Below are positions 1-8,248 of a DNA stretch of 64,000 nucleotides, piece by piece. Position numbers and translations under genes: made by a program. The first letter of the stretch is position 1. Every line of letters starts with the position of its first letter. The notes beneath the pieces are model-generated. The model worked only from the letters and a program-made list of their open reading frames with translations, did not search any database and was not told the origin of the DNA. Origin of the DNA: Chryseobacterium daecheongense. GTDB lineage: Bacteria > Bacteroidota > Bacteroidia > Flavobacteriales > Weeksellaceae. Location of the stretch: contig NZ_RJTX01000001.1 in NCBI RefSeq assembly GCF_003729955.1, forward strand, positions 682,001 through 746,000, in the 5' to 3' direction.

Positions 1-913
1 CCAAAGTAGGACGGATGGAAGTTCTTTCTAATGTTGTATATCCTTTTTCGCCTTCTACTCCATTTAATCCGATAGATTTCTTGAATTCTTCAGGATTATC
101 CTTTAGCTTGTTCATTTCTGCTCTTTCCTCCTCTGATACCACGTCTACATTATCGTAGAATCCATCAATGGTAATATGTCCATCTTCATCAATTAATTTT
201 GCGATCATTCTTGAAAGAACGTGAATCGGATTGGGAACTGCACCACCATAAAGCCCTGAATGTAAATCTCTGTTCGGACCTTCCACTTCTACTTCCACAT
301 AGCTTAGACCTCTTAAACCAGTAGTAACGGTTGGCTGTTCATTGCTATAAATATGAGTATCGGAGATCAGGATACAATCACAAGCTAATTTCTCTTTATT
401 TTCATTCACCCAGTCTCCTAAGCTTACTGAACCTACTTCTTCTTCTCCTTCTAAAATAAATTTAACATTGCAAGGAAGAGCATTGGTTTTCATCATCGCT
501 TCAAATGCCTTTAAATGCATAAAGAACTGCCCCTTATCGTCTGCTGAACCTCTTGCGAAGATGGCTCCTTCCGGATGAAGTTCCGTTTTTTCAATATAAG
601 GTTCAAAAGGCGGTTTTTTCCATAAATCCAAAGGATCGGCAGGCTGAACGTCATAATGACCGTAAACCAATACTGTAGGTAAGCTTTTATCTAATATTTT
701 TTCTCCAAAAACAATAGGATATCCTTTTGTCTGGCAAACTTCAACATGGTCAGCACCTGCATTTTTAAGGTGTTCTGCACAAACATCCGCACATTTCAAT
801 ACGTCATCTTTATATGCAGGATCGGCAGAAATAGAAGGAATTCTCAATAGTTCAAATAATTCATCTACGAAACGTTGCTTGTTTTCGTTAATGTAATTTA
901 ATGTCTCTTGCAT
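1..913 (-). CDS. M20 family dipeptidase, N-terminal part (runs off the window)
   Basis: This reading frame is open to the window edge and gives the first 304 residues of a metallopeptidase of about 460. It belongs to the M20 dipeptidase/carboxypeptidase family, cytosolic zinc enzymes that cleave dipeptides. Zinc-site signatures are visible: YGHYDVQ with H86 and D88, the bridging aspartate in GSADDKG (about 125), and the catalytic glutamates in EGEEEVGS (about 156-162). LHSGLYGG, where the lid/dimerisation domain begins, follows. There is no signal peptide. The start is the ATG at 911-913, followed by MQETLNYI. The C-terminal zinc ligand lies outside the window. Family assignment is firm; substrate is not known. 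Confidence 0.9.
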   Translation of the reverse strand, partial: MQETLNYINENKQRFVDELFELLRIPSISADPAYKDDVLKCADVCAEHLKNAGADHVEVCQTKGYPIVFGEKILDKSLPTVLVYGHYDVQPADPLDLWKKPPFEPYIEKTELHPEGAIFARGSADDKGQFFMHLKAFEAMMKTNALPCNVKFILEGEEEVGSVSLGDWVNENKEKLACDCILISDTHIYSNEQPTVTTGLRGLSYVEVEVEGPNRDLHSGLYGGAVPNPIHVLSRMIAKLIDEDGHITIDGFYDNVDVVSEEERAEMNKLKDNPEEFKKSIGLNGVEGEKGYTTLERTSIRPTL

Positions 914-1033
914 TGTAAAATTTTGTTTTGTTAAAAGTAAAAAATTTGCCCTGCAGGAACAAACAAAAAGGATCTTTTTTCCCAGGATTTATTAATTGAT
1001 GATAATTATTATGTCATTACCAGTGAAGTAAAC

Positions 1034-1070
1034 AAAAAATGTCCTGCGGAAATGGCAGGACATTTTTATA
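1034..1070 (-). terminator. Rho-independent terminator of the His-rich lipoprotein gene
   Basis: A perfect 7-bp stem, GTCCTGC (1041-1047) with GCAGGAC (1055-1061), is flanked by A/T runs on both sides. On the minus strand it is followed by ATTTTTTG, just after the lipoprotein stop codon. Confidence 0.85.
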
Positions 1071-1084
1071 TTGTAAACTAATAA

Positions 1085-1366
1085 TTAGTGTTCAGCTTTT
1101 GGTGCTTTTTCAGCTTCAGCAGGTTTTGCAGCAGTACTGTCTGTTTTGGCAGCTTCAGTTTCATGCTTTTCAGCAGTAGCTTCTTCTTTGTGCTCTGCAG
1201 CAGCTTCATGACCATGTCCGTGAGCTTCTCCGCCACCTTGTGGATCATCAGAATATCTTTCTACTCCTTCTTCAAGTTTAAGAGCATTCTTATTTCCACC
1301 AGCTTGTATTTTCTTACAGCTTACAGCTACAGTTGCAACAGCTAAACATATAATTAATTTTTTCAT
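1085..1366 (-). CDS. Small His/Ala/Glu-rich lipoprotein
   Basis: The product has 93 residues. It begins with a lipoprotein signal ending in the lipobox VAVSC (Cys17), so it should be lipid-anchored after signal peptidase II cleavage. The mature part is low in complexity and charged: HGHGHE at about residues 49-54, then repeats of Ala, Glu, Lys and His. It looks disordered and could bind divalent metal, although no enzyme domain is visible. No surface-export signal of the Capnocytophaga type is evident after the cysteine, so a periplasmic face is more likely. It stands alone with its own terminator. Function unknown. Confidence 0.75.
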   Translation of the reverse strand: MKKLIICLAVATVAVSCKKIQAGGNKNALKLEEGVERYSDDPQGGGEAHGHGHEAAAEHKEEATAEKHETEAAKTDSTAAKPAEAEKAPKAEH

Positions 1367-1506
1367 ATGTAAAATTTATTTTTTAAAGGTCATATGGAAC
1401 CGCACTTATTTAGTTTATTCTAATATTATCTAAACAGCAGCGATTTCATGCTTAAATATTTGAATTGCGCAAAATTAAGAAATCTTGCATTTGTCGGCAA
1501 CATTTT

Positions 1507-2658
1507 TCAGATTGATTTTAAAATAATTTTTCCTTTTTTGGATTGTGTAAAAATAAGATAGCTGTTTCCACCATCTTTAAGGTGATATTTCTTTTTGATT
1601 TCCTCTGGTTTCAAAGGGTAATTTTTAGAAATAATATTGAATTGGCTTTTCTTTTTAATCTGTTTGTTATCAACAATTTCCATCTCAATTATTCTTCCCG
1701 GAAAATCTATTTTCTTTTCCTGCGATGTATATAAGTGGGTATTGGGATGAAGCTTTTTTAAATTGAAGCTTTTAGCAATTACATTAAATATACCTGCTTT
1801 TAAAATGGAATTATTAGGAATATAAATGTATTTTTCCGGCTCAGAATATTCTGCAAGAGCATCTTCTTCGGCTCCAAACGGAAACGTGAATGTATTTTCA
1901 TCGTTCTCCAAATTCACACAATTACAGGTGATTGCTAAGGTTTTTTCTTTTGATAGAAAAGCAACGATTTCTTTTACATCATTTTTAAGAGCAATAATAT
2001 CGATACGAAAAATACCAGGAAGTACGGAAACAAGATATTTAAGATCTATTAAAGGGGACAGTTTAATGATCACCTGTTCCGACATAGAAAGCAATTTCTC
2101 CTGAATTTCCAGAATATTAGGTGATAAGTCTTCTAACAAAAATACTTTATTTTTCTGATCATCACGTCTTGCCGGATCTAAATAGACAACATCAAAGAAC
2201 TCCTGATTCTGATCAAGAAATTCCTCCAATTTTTGACTGATAAATGTTGCTTTTTTCCCAAGAATGTTCCAGTTGTGTTCTACAATTTCCAGTAGATCCG
2301 AATTTTGCTCAATCAGAGTAATTTGTTCAAAGTTTTGAGAAAGGTAATAGGCGTCTATTCCGAAACCACTTGTAAGATCTATGATTTTTTTTCCTTTTAT
2401 TAAGCCTGATTTATAAGCAGCTGTTTTCTCAGAAGAGGATTGTTCAAGATTAAGCTGTGGAGGAAAGATAATACCTTCTTTCAACAAAAACGGAAACTTT
2501 TTCTGAGCTACCTGTCTCCCTTTGATCTGTTGAACGATTTCCTGCATAGAGACTCCAGAGAAAGGCGATTTTTTCAATAATAATCTATGCAAATCTGTAT
2601 TAAGATTAGCATTGATATAGTCTTGAACCGTCTGGGTTAAAATATTTGTATTCAACAC
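1507..2658 (-). CDS. Class I SAM-dependent methyltransferase with THUMP-like C-terminal domain
   Basis: A 383-residue cytosolic protein of the PG_1098 type, widespread in Bacteroidota. An N-terminal domain (1-85) precedes a Rossmann methyltransferase core with motif I DLTSGFGIDAYYLS (about 94-107), an acidic motif II (LIEQNS) and the motif IV-like DPARRD (161-166). The last 100 residues correspond to the THUMP-like domain of this family. DPAR is not the NPPY of adenine-N6 enzymes, and the THUMP-like part suggests an RNA substrate; the family is experimentally uncharacterised as far as I know. The gene follows the DinB gene by 5 bases and probably shares its transcript. Confidence 0.85.
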   Translation of the reverse strand: MLNTNILTQTVQDYINANLNTDLHRLLLKKSPFSGVSMQEIVQQIKGRQVAQKKFPFLLKEGIIFPPQLNLEQSSSEKTAAYKSGLIKGKKIIDLTSGFGIDAYYLSQNFEQITLIEQNSDLLEIVEHNWNILGKKATFISQKLEEFLDQNQEFFDVVYLDPARRDDQKNKVFLLEDLSPNILEIQEKLLSMSEQVIIKLSPLIDLKYLVSVLPGIFRIDIIALKNDVKEIVAFLSKEKTLAITCNCVNLENDENTFTFPFGAEEDALAEYSEPEKYIYIPNNSILKAGIFNVIAKSFNLKKLHPNTHLYTSQEKKIDFPGRIIEMEIVDNKQIKKKSQFNIISKNYPLKPEEIKKKYHLKDGGNSYLIFTQSKKGKIILKSI

Positions 2659-2663
2659 CGGAA

Positions 2664-3104
2664 CTATCTTTTATAAAAGATATAATCAGTTAATATAGGC
2701 TCAATACCGTCCTGTTTCAATAATGAATTGATCTGTCCTCTATGATAGGTAGAATGATTAATTGCCTGAAAAAGCATTTCGAAGATACTGTTCTCAAATT
2801 TTGCCCCTCTTGAGTTCTGATACTCTATTATTGTATCTACATCGAAATTTTTGATGATTTCAATGCTTTTCAGATAATTTTGATGATTGATATCGTTTAG
2901 CTCTTCAAAAGGATTGATCTGCCATACTTCAAAAGATTTTTCTCCTAAAATCCTTGAATTCCAGATTTGCTGTGCATTAAGGGTATGATTAATTAAACTA
3001 ATAGTCTTATCATTCACTTTTGGGAGATTCCAAGAGATGATCTTAATCATTTCTTTATTAAAATGATAAGTATAATCAAAAAGATCAATCAGCTTTTCTT
3101 TCAT
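2664..3104 (-). CDS. DinB-like (DUF1569/DinB superfamily) four-helix protein
   Basis: A 146-residue protein with the DinB/YfiT four-helix pattern. The metal-binding histidines characteristic of the superfamily are present: H40 in NHTLNAQQIW, and the HxxxH of NHSTYHRGQI near residues 117-121. Members are stress-inducible or act as thiol-dependent metalloenzymes; the substrate here is unknown. Its start lies 20 bases inside the 3' end of the upstream secreted-protein gene, so translation is probably coupled. It is co-directional with the methyltransferase downstream. Confidence 0.85.
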   Translation of the reverse strand: MKEKLIDLFDYTYHFNKEMIKIISWNLPKVNDKTISLINHTLNAQQIWNSRILGEKSFEVWQINPFEELNDINHQNYLKSIEIIKNFDVDTIIEYQNSRGAKFENSIFEMLFQAINHSTYHRGQINSLLKQDGIEPILTDYIFYKR

Positions 3105-3558
3105 CTTTAAAACTAAAGTCTCTATGTAATGAGATTGTATTAGGTGATAATGGATCTATGGTTGTAAGATTTTCATTTTCAAAATCTAAATGGAATAGCA
3201 ATTCATCTTTACCAACAAATTCAATAAGTCCGTTCAGAAATTTATTTTCTTCCAGTTTCCCTTCCTGATTATTATACTGAGCAATTAGTTTCACTTTATA
3301 GGGCTTTTCGGAAAAGTCTACAGAATATTTTACTTTCCCTATTTTTCCCTCATTCGGACCACTCGGAATCACAAAATTTCTGCCATCTATAATCAATCCT
3401 TCAAACTCTAAAGCTGCATAACCATCAGAGAAAAAGGTAAAACTTCCTTTTTTATTTCCTTCATCTGCTCCTGACCATTTTCCATGTAGATCTTTTATTG
3501 ATTGTGAAAAACACATTCCAAAAATCATCAGGAAAAAAAGCAATAAATTTTTCTTCAT
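3085..3558 (-). CDS. Secreted lipocalin-like hypothetical protein
   Basis: A 157-residue protein with an N-terminal signal peptide (residues 1-18, ending CFSQ), so it is probably periplasmic. The start of the mature part, IKDLHGKWSG, resembles the N-terminus of lipocalin-like domains, and the rest alternates in short beta-strand-like stretches (GSFTFFSDGYAALEFEG). I do not recognise a specific family. It follows mutA by 8 bases and overlaps the DinB gene by 20 bases, so it probably belongs to the transcript that starts upstream of udk. Confidence 0.7.
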   Translation of the reverse strand: MKKNLLLFFLMIFGMCFSQSIKDLHGKWSGADEGNKKGSFTFFSDGYAALEFEGLIIDGRNFVIPSGPNEGKIGKVKYSVDFSEKPYKVKLIAQYNNQEGKLEENKFLNGLIEFVGKDELLFHLDFENENLTTIDPLSPNTISLHRDFSFKDERKAD

Positions 3559-3566
3559 TTCTCTAA

Positions 3567-4730
3567 TTATTCAAACATTTCAGACCAGCGAACCGCTTTT
3601 ATTTCCTTTTCGTTATATAAATCTTCAATAGATTTTTTGACTTCAAGTTTTGGATAAAGGTTCACCCCGATCAGCTTTATTTTACCTTCTTTTACCCATT
3701 TTTGCTCTTCAACGGCATGATCAAAGATCTTTTTCTGAATTATTCCTTCTTTTAAAAGCTTTAAGTATCCTCCTGCTTCTTCAATTTCTATCAACAAGGT
3801 CCAGGATTTCCCTGCAATCTGCTGGGTAATATCTTCTACATAATAGCTTCCGTTAGAAGCATCTTCAAAAACGTTGATGATACTTTCATAAGCCAACACA
3901 ATCTGCTGTTTGAAAGAGATTTCTTCTGAATTTTCTGTACTGTTGCTAACCAGATAATTATTGCTATAAACTGCATCTGCACCTCCTATCATCGCTGAAG
4001 CCAGCTCCAATGTAGAACGGATAAGGTTGTTTTCATTATCGGAAACAGCTTTATTTCTTGATGAAGTTTCCGCAAAAATATAAGGAATCTCATTCAATCC
4101 GTACTCTTTTGAGAATTGGTTGAAAACAAGCTTAAATGCTCTTAATTTAGCCATTTCAAAGAAGTAATTCCCTCCTACTGCTATTCTGAAAATAAGTTTG
4201 TTTAAAATATCTTCTCCATAAGCTTCTACAAGCTCTTTTGCTTTTGCCAACGCTATTCCTAGCTGCTGATAGATCGCTGCGCCTGCATTCTGATGAAGAG
4301 AAACATCAACACAGATATTTCTTTTGAAATCCTTGGCTAATAATTCTTTGGCTAACTGGTCATTAATAGTTCCTTCCTTTTCATCAAAAACGTCAATCAG
4401 TGAAAAATACTGATCTTCATCTTCCGGACGAATATGTTCTGCCAAATCTTTATTATTGATAAATATGGCTTTTTCAATCAGATTTTCAACATTCTGATCT
4501 AACAGGAATGCAAAAACATCACTTTCCAGGCTCTCATGATAAGGTGCCACTAAATGAGTACTTTCTTCTACTTTTGGTAAGTTTGTCAATGGTTTTTGAA
4601 CCGTATCATAGAAGGGCTTAACTTCTATTCCTTCCAGATTTTCCTTTTTCAGGATGGTATAGATATCTTCTGTTTTCAGCTGTTTTTGTACTAATTTTTC
4701 CCAGTCCGGAAGTGTATGTGTATCTGACAT
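3567..4730 (-). CDS. mutA: Methylmalonyl-CoA mutase small subunit-like protein
   Basis: A 387-residue protein matching the TIM-barrel domain of the small (beta) subunit of adenosylcobalamin-dependent methylmalonyl-CoA mutase, which interconverts succinyl-CoA and methylmalonyl-CoA as a heterodimer. Recognisable parts are DWEKLVQKQLK at the N-terminus, the SLHQNAGAA segment, and FAETSSRNKAVSDNENN. It ends shortly after the barrel and lacks the C-terminal cobalamin-binding domain found in longer members. The small subunit is not catalytic in the enzyme as known. The large subunit gene often follows directly in related genomes, but here a secreted-protein gene and DinB follow instead. Confidence 0.85.
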   Translation of the reverse strand: MSDTHTLPDWEKLVQKQLKTEDIYTILKKENLEGIEVKPFYDTVQKPLTNLPKVEESTHLVAPYHESLESDVFAFLLDQNVENLIEKAIFINNKDLAEHIRPEDEDQYFSLIDVFDEKEGTINDQLAKELLAKDFKRNICVDVSLHQNAGAAIYQQLGIALAKAKELVEAYGEDILNKLIFRIAVGGNYFFEMAKLRAFKLVFNQFSKEYGLNEIPYIFAETSSRNKAVSDNENNLIRSTLELASAMIGGADAVYSNNYLVSNSTENSEEISFKQQIVLAYESIINVFEDASNGSYYVEDITQQIAGKSWTLLIEIEEAGGYLKLLKEGIIQKKIFDHAVEEQKWVKEGKIKLIGVNLYPKLEVKKSIEDLYNEKEIKAVRWSEMFE

Positions 4731-4819
4731 TCAGTTGTAAATTATAAATTATGAGTTGTAAGTTATGAGTGTGAATGTATATTATAGATAACTATTGATC
4801 ATTCACTATTGACAGCTTA
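4731..4819. repeat. Low-complexity intergenic spacer of degenerate TTGATNATT/AAATTAT units
   Basis: The spacer between mutA and ftsB consists almost entirely of short repeated units (AAATTATAAATTATGAGTTG, then TATTGATCATTCACTATTGACAG). Similar tracts occur at 13258-13343, 53122-53190, 56940-56976 and 62560-62600. I see no gene or conserved promoter element in it. Confidence 0.5.
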
Positions 4820-5176
4820 TTACTTTTTAGCAATATTGGTACTATCAACAACAAGAATAAAGATTTCTTCATTCGGTTTTTTCATAAAATAATTTTCTCT
4901 GGCGTATTTTTCTTTTTCAGATTTGTTGTTCATCAGTTTTTTATAAAACGCATCGTTCTTTTCGTATTCGGTTTTATAATACTGTAACTGTTCTTCATAT
5001 TTATTGATCTCATCATTCAGCTCATTGATTACGAGAAATGATGTTTTATCAAAGAAGACCATCCAAACAAGGAAAAGAAATATGGTGATGAAATATTTAT
5101 TCAGGACATATTTTTGGATAAGCTTGAATGTTTCAGATTTTGGCTTGATATCTTTTATCAATTTTTTTTCTGCCAT
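4820..5176 (-). CDS. FtsB/DivIC-type septum formation initiator
   Basis: A 118-residue single-pass membrane protein: a basic cytoplasmic N-terminus (1-28), one transmembrane segment (about 29-46, FITIFLFLVWMVFF), then a periplasmic coiled coil (about 50-90) rich in Glu, Lys and Tyr. This is the architecture of FtsB/DivIC, which in the divisome pairs with FtsL and FtsQ to activate septal peptidoglycan synthesis. ENYFMKKPNEE near residue 95 matches the conserved tail of the family. It starts 5 bases after the udk stop and is evidently co-transcribed with it. Confidence 0.88.
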   Translation of the reverse strand: MAEKKLIKDIKPKSETFKLIQKYVLNKYFITIFLFLVWMVFFDKTSFLVINELNDEINKYEEQLQYYKTEYEKNDAFYKKLMNNKSEKEKYARENYFMKKPNEEIFILVVDSTNIAKK

Positions 5177-5181
5177 TGATC

Positions 5182-5796
5182 TTAGTGTTTTTTCAATGAG
5201 TTTTTAATAACGGTAGTTAAAAAATCAATTGCCACGGAATTCTGTCTCATATTCGGGATAATAAGATCGGCATCATTTTTAGATGGCTCAATGAATTCCT
5301 GATGCATAGGTTTCAGAGTGGTCTGATAGCGGTGTAATACTTCGCTCAGATCCCTTCCTCTTTCCTGAGTGTCTCTTCTGATCCTTCTGATCAGCCTTTC
5401 GTCAGAATCTGCATGAACAAAAACCTTCAGGTCAAATTCTTTTAATAATTCTTTATTGGTAAGTACCAGAATTCCTTCTACTACCAATACATTTTTAGGT
5501 TCTACAGTAACGTGGTCTCCAGTTCTGGAATGAGTTACAAAACTGTAAATCGGCTGTTCAATGGATTCATTGTTTTTCAGCGCTTTTACATGTTTAATCA
5601 ATAAATCAAAATCAATGGATTTAGGATGGTCATAATTTAAAGCCTCCCTCTCCGTTAATGTAAGATTCTGATTATCATGATAATAGTTATCCTGTGAAAG
5701 GATGTTCATTCCTTCAATATCAAGTTGCTGAAGTATCTTATCAACAACCGTAGTTTTGCCGGACCCTGTACCTCCTGCAATTCCTATTACAAGCAT
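5182..5796 (-). CDS. udk: Uridine kinase
   Basis: A 204-residue cytosolic enzyme that phosphorylates uridine and cytidine in pyrimidine salvage. The Walker A loop GGTGSGKT is at residues 8-15. The uridine-kinase signatures DNYYHD and NYDHPKSIDFD (nucleoside binding) and the basic lid segment RLIRRIRRDTQERGR all follow in order. Length is normal for bacterial Udk. It is the first gene of a transcript continuing into ftsB, mutA and probably further; a -7 element lies 26 bases upstream of the ATG. Confidence 0.95.
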   Translation of the reverse strand: MLVIGIAGGTGSGKTTVVDKILQQLDIEGMNILSQDNYYHDNQNLTLTEREALNYDHPKSIDFDLLIKHVKALKNNESIEQPIYSFVTHSRTGDHVTVEPKNVLVVEGILVLTNKELLKEFDLKVFVHADSDERLIRRIRRDTQERGRDLSEVLHRYQTTLKPMHQEFIEPSKNDADLIIPNMRQNSVAIDFLTTVIKNSLKKH

Positions 5797-5821
5797 TCTT
5801 ATTGTTTCTTATAGTTTGGTA

Positions 5822-5848
5822 CAAATATACTATTTTAGTTGAATGCAA
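5822..5848 (-). promoter_or_regulatory. Promoter of the udk-ftsB-mutA transcript
   Basis: On the minus strand, TATATTTG (complement of 5822-5829) matches the Bacteroidota -7 element TAnnTTTG, and TTG (complement of 5846-5848) lies 16 bases upstream as a -33 element. Confidence 0.65.
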
Positions 5849-5875
5849 ATAAATAATGTACAGGGATTTTATTGT

Positions 5876-5903
5876 ACAAAAAATCCGGTGCTGAAACACC
5901 GGA
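5876..5903 (-). terminator. Rho-independent terminator of the metalloprotease gene
   Basis: A 7-bp stem, TCCGGTG (5884-5890) with CACCGGA (5897-5903), is followed on the minus strand by TTTTTTG. It lies 25 bases past the stop codon. Confidence 0.88.
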
Positions 5904-5928
5904 CTTAGGGTTAAAAATTGTTATATCC

Positions 5929-7785
5929 TTATTTTTTTACAAATTTGCTTGATACATTGATTCCTTTTATAGACAGAATATAATTTCCTGTCGGAAGATT
6001 AGTCACATTGACTGTATTTTTACCTTTACCAATAGTAGTTTCCAGTACTTTTCTTCCTTCCATATTATAGATTTCCACTTTTTCGTCTTTGCTGATTTTC
6101 ACAGAAATATTCAGTATATCTGAAACGGGATTGGGGTAAATGGCAATAAGATCTTTTTTAGAAGTTTCATTTACGCTTAATTCACAATTATATGCTGGCA
6201 AAACATATCCTGTATTGGTAAATTCCTGTGTAATGATGGCTATATCTCCACAAGTAAATCCGAATTGTCCAAGCATATCGATAGCTGCTTGTCTGAAGGC
6301 AATAGCTGCATTTTGCTGATTGGTATTGGACGTTGTCAAAGATAACCCTTCCAGAAAAGCTCTGTCTGTTTTCTCTCTACCGATCTGATTATATATTCTC
6401 ATTAAAGCAGAAGCCCAGATTTGTCCGTCTGTATGAATACTTCCCGTTAATCCACCTGGATATGTTGCTGTATAATTTGTGATTCTTCCTGCCCAGAACG
6501 AATTATGTCCGTCCCAATTGAACATCCAGTTGTAAGCGGCATCTCCTGATTGCCATTGGTTCAAACTTCTGCTGTAAGATTGTGCCCAATAGTCACCACA
6601 GCCTTCACTTAGGCCGTTCACCTGAGATAGATTCCCATTGGTTAACCAGTCATGAATTCCATGTCCTAATTCGTGCAAAACAACATCCGCATCTTCTGCA
6701 TCATCTACTCCTCCTTCACCAAAAGCCAATATTTGAGTGGATCCCACATAATGAGAGTTATCTGAACCGTTGAAACCATGTGCATCAAATCTCAAAACGC
6801 CTCCATTCTGGGTTGGCTTACATAAAATACCGAGTGTTGCATTAATGTATCTTAAACTATTGTCGAGATGCCAATATCCATTCACTGCTTCAAACCCATC
6901 ATCATTTCTGTTAAACAAAAACTGGTTGCTTGCCTGAGTAAATAATCCTTTAGCCGGAGCCTCTAATTCTGCAATTTCTACATAGGTTCCCTTCAGTTTA
7001 TAAACTCCTGCTGCTAATTCTAATTCGGGAATGGTAACCAATGTTCTTGCAGCATCTAAACTGGCATTAGTAGCATCACTACCATCCACATATTGCCCTC
7101 CGTAAGCCACCTGCATTTTAGAAAGCGGATCTGGATTGAAAATATATCCGGAACCTGTTGCTAAAGCAGTTTTCTTAGTTTCTGCTTCTTTTTTATTTTT
7201 TTTTACAGGTTCTTTTTCGTGATCTTTATCCTTATGTTTGAAAGACACGTCTTTTACACTGATTACTTCTCCGGTTTGGGCATCGATAATGGTTTCCCAA
7301 TCTCCCGGATTTTCAAATGAATTCGTTATGACACGATATACCAGTTTCGTATCTCCTTGTTCCGTAATATAGACATAAAGCTTATTTTCTTCATGAGTAA
7401 TAGCTCCTTTAGATTTTGATGCTATATGAGCTTTTTTTAATGCTTCTGAAGAAGAAAATGATGGTACTGTACTGATCTCTTTAACTTCTTTTTTAAAGCT
7501 TTCTGTACCTGTATAGGTAATTCTGCCTGCTTTATTGAAGTGTATAACGATCTCAGACTGATAAACAGGGACATCTTTAATCATTTGCTGAAAACGTAGG
7601 GTTTCTCCCGAGTTTCCTTTCCTTACAAAATTTAATTTTAGTTCGCTGAAGTTTTGAATTCCCAGGTTTCGGGAGTTTTCACTGATCCATCTTTTTGCCG
7701 GAGTTTCTAAAGAAGATTCCTGAGCAAGGAGCCCTGAACATGAGAGCACTGCACCCAGAATCAAGGTGTTAATTTTTAATTTCAT
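5929..7785 (-). CDS. Secreted M36-like zinc metalloprotease with T9SS sorting domain
   Basis: A 618-residue secreted protease. In order: signal peptide (1-21), an FTP/propeptide-like region (about 30-180, with DVPVYQSEIVIHF), a Lys/Glu-rich linker (183-205), the catalytic domain (about 210-530) and a type A C-terminal sorting domain (about 540-618, starting near IYPNPVSD). The gluzincin site is complete: HELGH at 371-375 supplies two zinc histidines and the catalytic glutamate, and E394 in GLSEGCGDYW is the third ligand. The FTP-like prodomain and the conserved SIHTDGQIWASAL point to M36 (fungalysin) rather than M4. Export by Sec, then T9SS to the cell surface or medium, is expected. Confidence 0.92.
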   Translation of the reverse strand: MKLKINTLILGAVLSCSGLLAQESSLETPAKRWISENSRNLGIQNFSELKLNFVRKGNSGETLRFQQMIKDVPVYQSEIVIHFNKAGRITYTGTESFKKEVKEISTVPSFSSSEALKKAHIASKSKGAITHEENKLYVYITEQGDTKLVYRVITNSFENPGDWETIIDAQTGEVISVKDVSFKHKDKDHEKEPVKKNKKEAETKKTALATGSGYIFNPDPLSKMQVAYGGQYVDGSDATNASLDAARTLVTIPELELAAGVYKLKGTYVEIAELEAPAKGLFTQASNQFLFNRNDDGFEAVNGYWHLDNSLRYINATLGILCKPTQNGGVLRFDAHGFNGSDNSHYVGSTQILAFGEGGVDDAEDADVVLHELGHGIHDWLTNGNLSQVNGLSEGCGDYWAQSYSRSLNQWQSGDAAYNWMFNWDGHNSFWAGRITNYTATYPGGLTGSIHTDGQIWASALMRIYNQIGREKTDRAFLEGLSLTTSNTNQQNAAIAFRQAAIDMLGQFGFTCGDIAIITQEFTNTGYVLPAYNCELSVNETSKKDLIAIYPNPVSDILNISVKISKDEKVEIYNMEGRKVLETTIGKGKNTVNVTNLPTGNYILSIKGINVSSKFVKK

Positions 7786-7896
7786 ATAATGTTTTTCAAT
7801 AATGTGTGAGCTAATATATGAAAAATATTATGGAACCAACCTGTTTATTGCATTTTTAACAAAAAAATATCAGATACGCTATGCATATCAGAAAAA

Positions 7897-7924
7897 ACAA
7901 AAAAGCTCTGATTGATCTCAGAGC
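7897..7924 (-). terminator. Terminator of the CNNM transporter-clpS transcript
   Basis: Stem GCTCTGA (7905-7911) with TCAGAGC (7918-7924) and a 6-base loop. On the minus strand it is followed by TTTTTGTTTTTTC, 7 bases past the clpS stop. Confidence 0.88.
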
Positions 7925-7930
7925 TTTATA

Positions 7931-8236
7931 TTATACGATTTCGCTTGTTAATTCCCTCGAAAGCAGTTTTTCATGCATTGGTTTCAACAGCTCCATTGAG
8001 CCTGTTTTCACCGTACATTTACCTTTATAATGAACTAATATGGTACATTGTTCGGCCTGTTCCAAAGTATGCTTACAAATTTCTATCAGACAATCGATTA
8101 CATAATCAAATGTATGAACATCATCGTTATGCAGGATCAATTTGTATACTTCATCTGTATCATCCAAAACCAATACTTCTTCTTCATACTGACGTTTTGG
8201 ATCTTCATAATCTTTTATGCTGTTATAAAAAATCAT
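7931..8236 (-). CDS. clpS: ATP-dependent Clp protease adaptor ClpS
   Basis: A 101-residue cytosolic adaptor that delivers N-degron substrates to ClpAP-type proteases. The signature LILHNDDVHTFDYVI (about 33-47) holds the substrate-pocket residues (the Asn-Asp-Asp region and the following hydrophobic helix), and the conserved His of the pocket region is probably that in CKHTLEQAEQC. The charged N-terminal extension (1-25) is typical of the motif that enters the Clp ATPase. It starts 12 bases after the CNNM-type gene and shares its terminator. Confidence 0.93.
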   Translation of the reverse strand: MIFYNSIKDYEDPKRQYEEEVLVLDDTDEVYKLILHNDDVHTFDYVIDCLIEICKHTLEQAEQCTILVHYKGKCTVKTGSMELLKPMHEKLLSRELTSEIV

Positions 8237-8248
8237 TGTTCTTATTAT

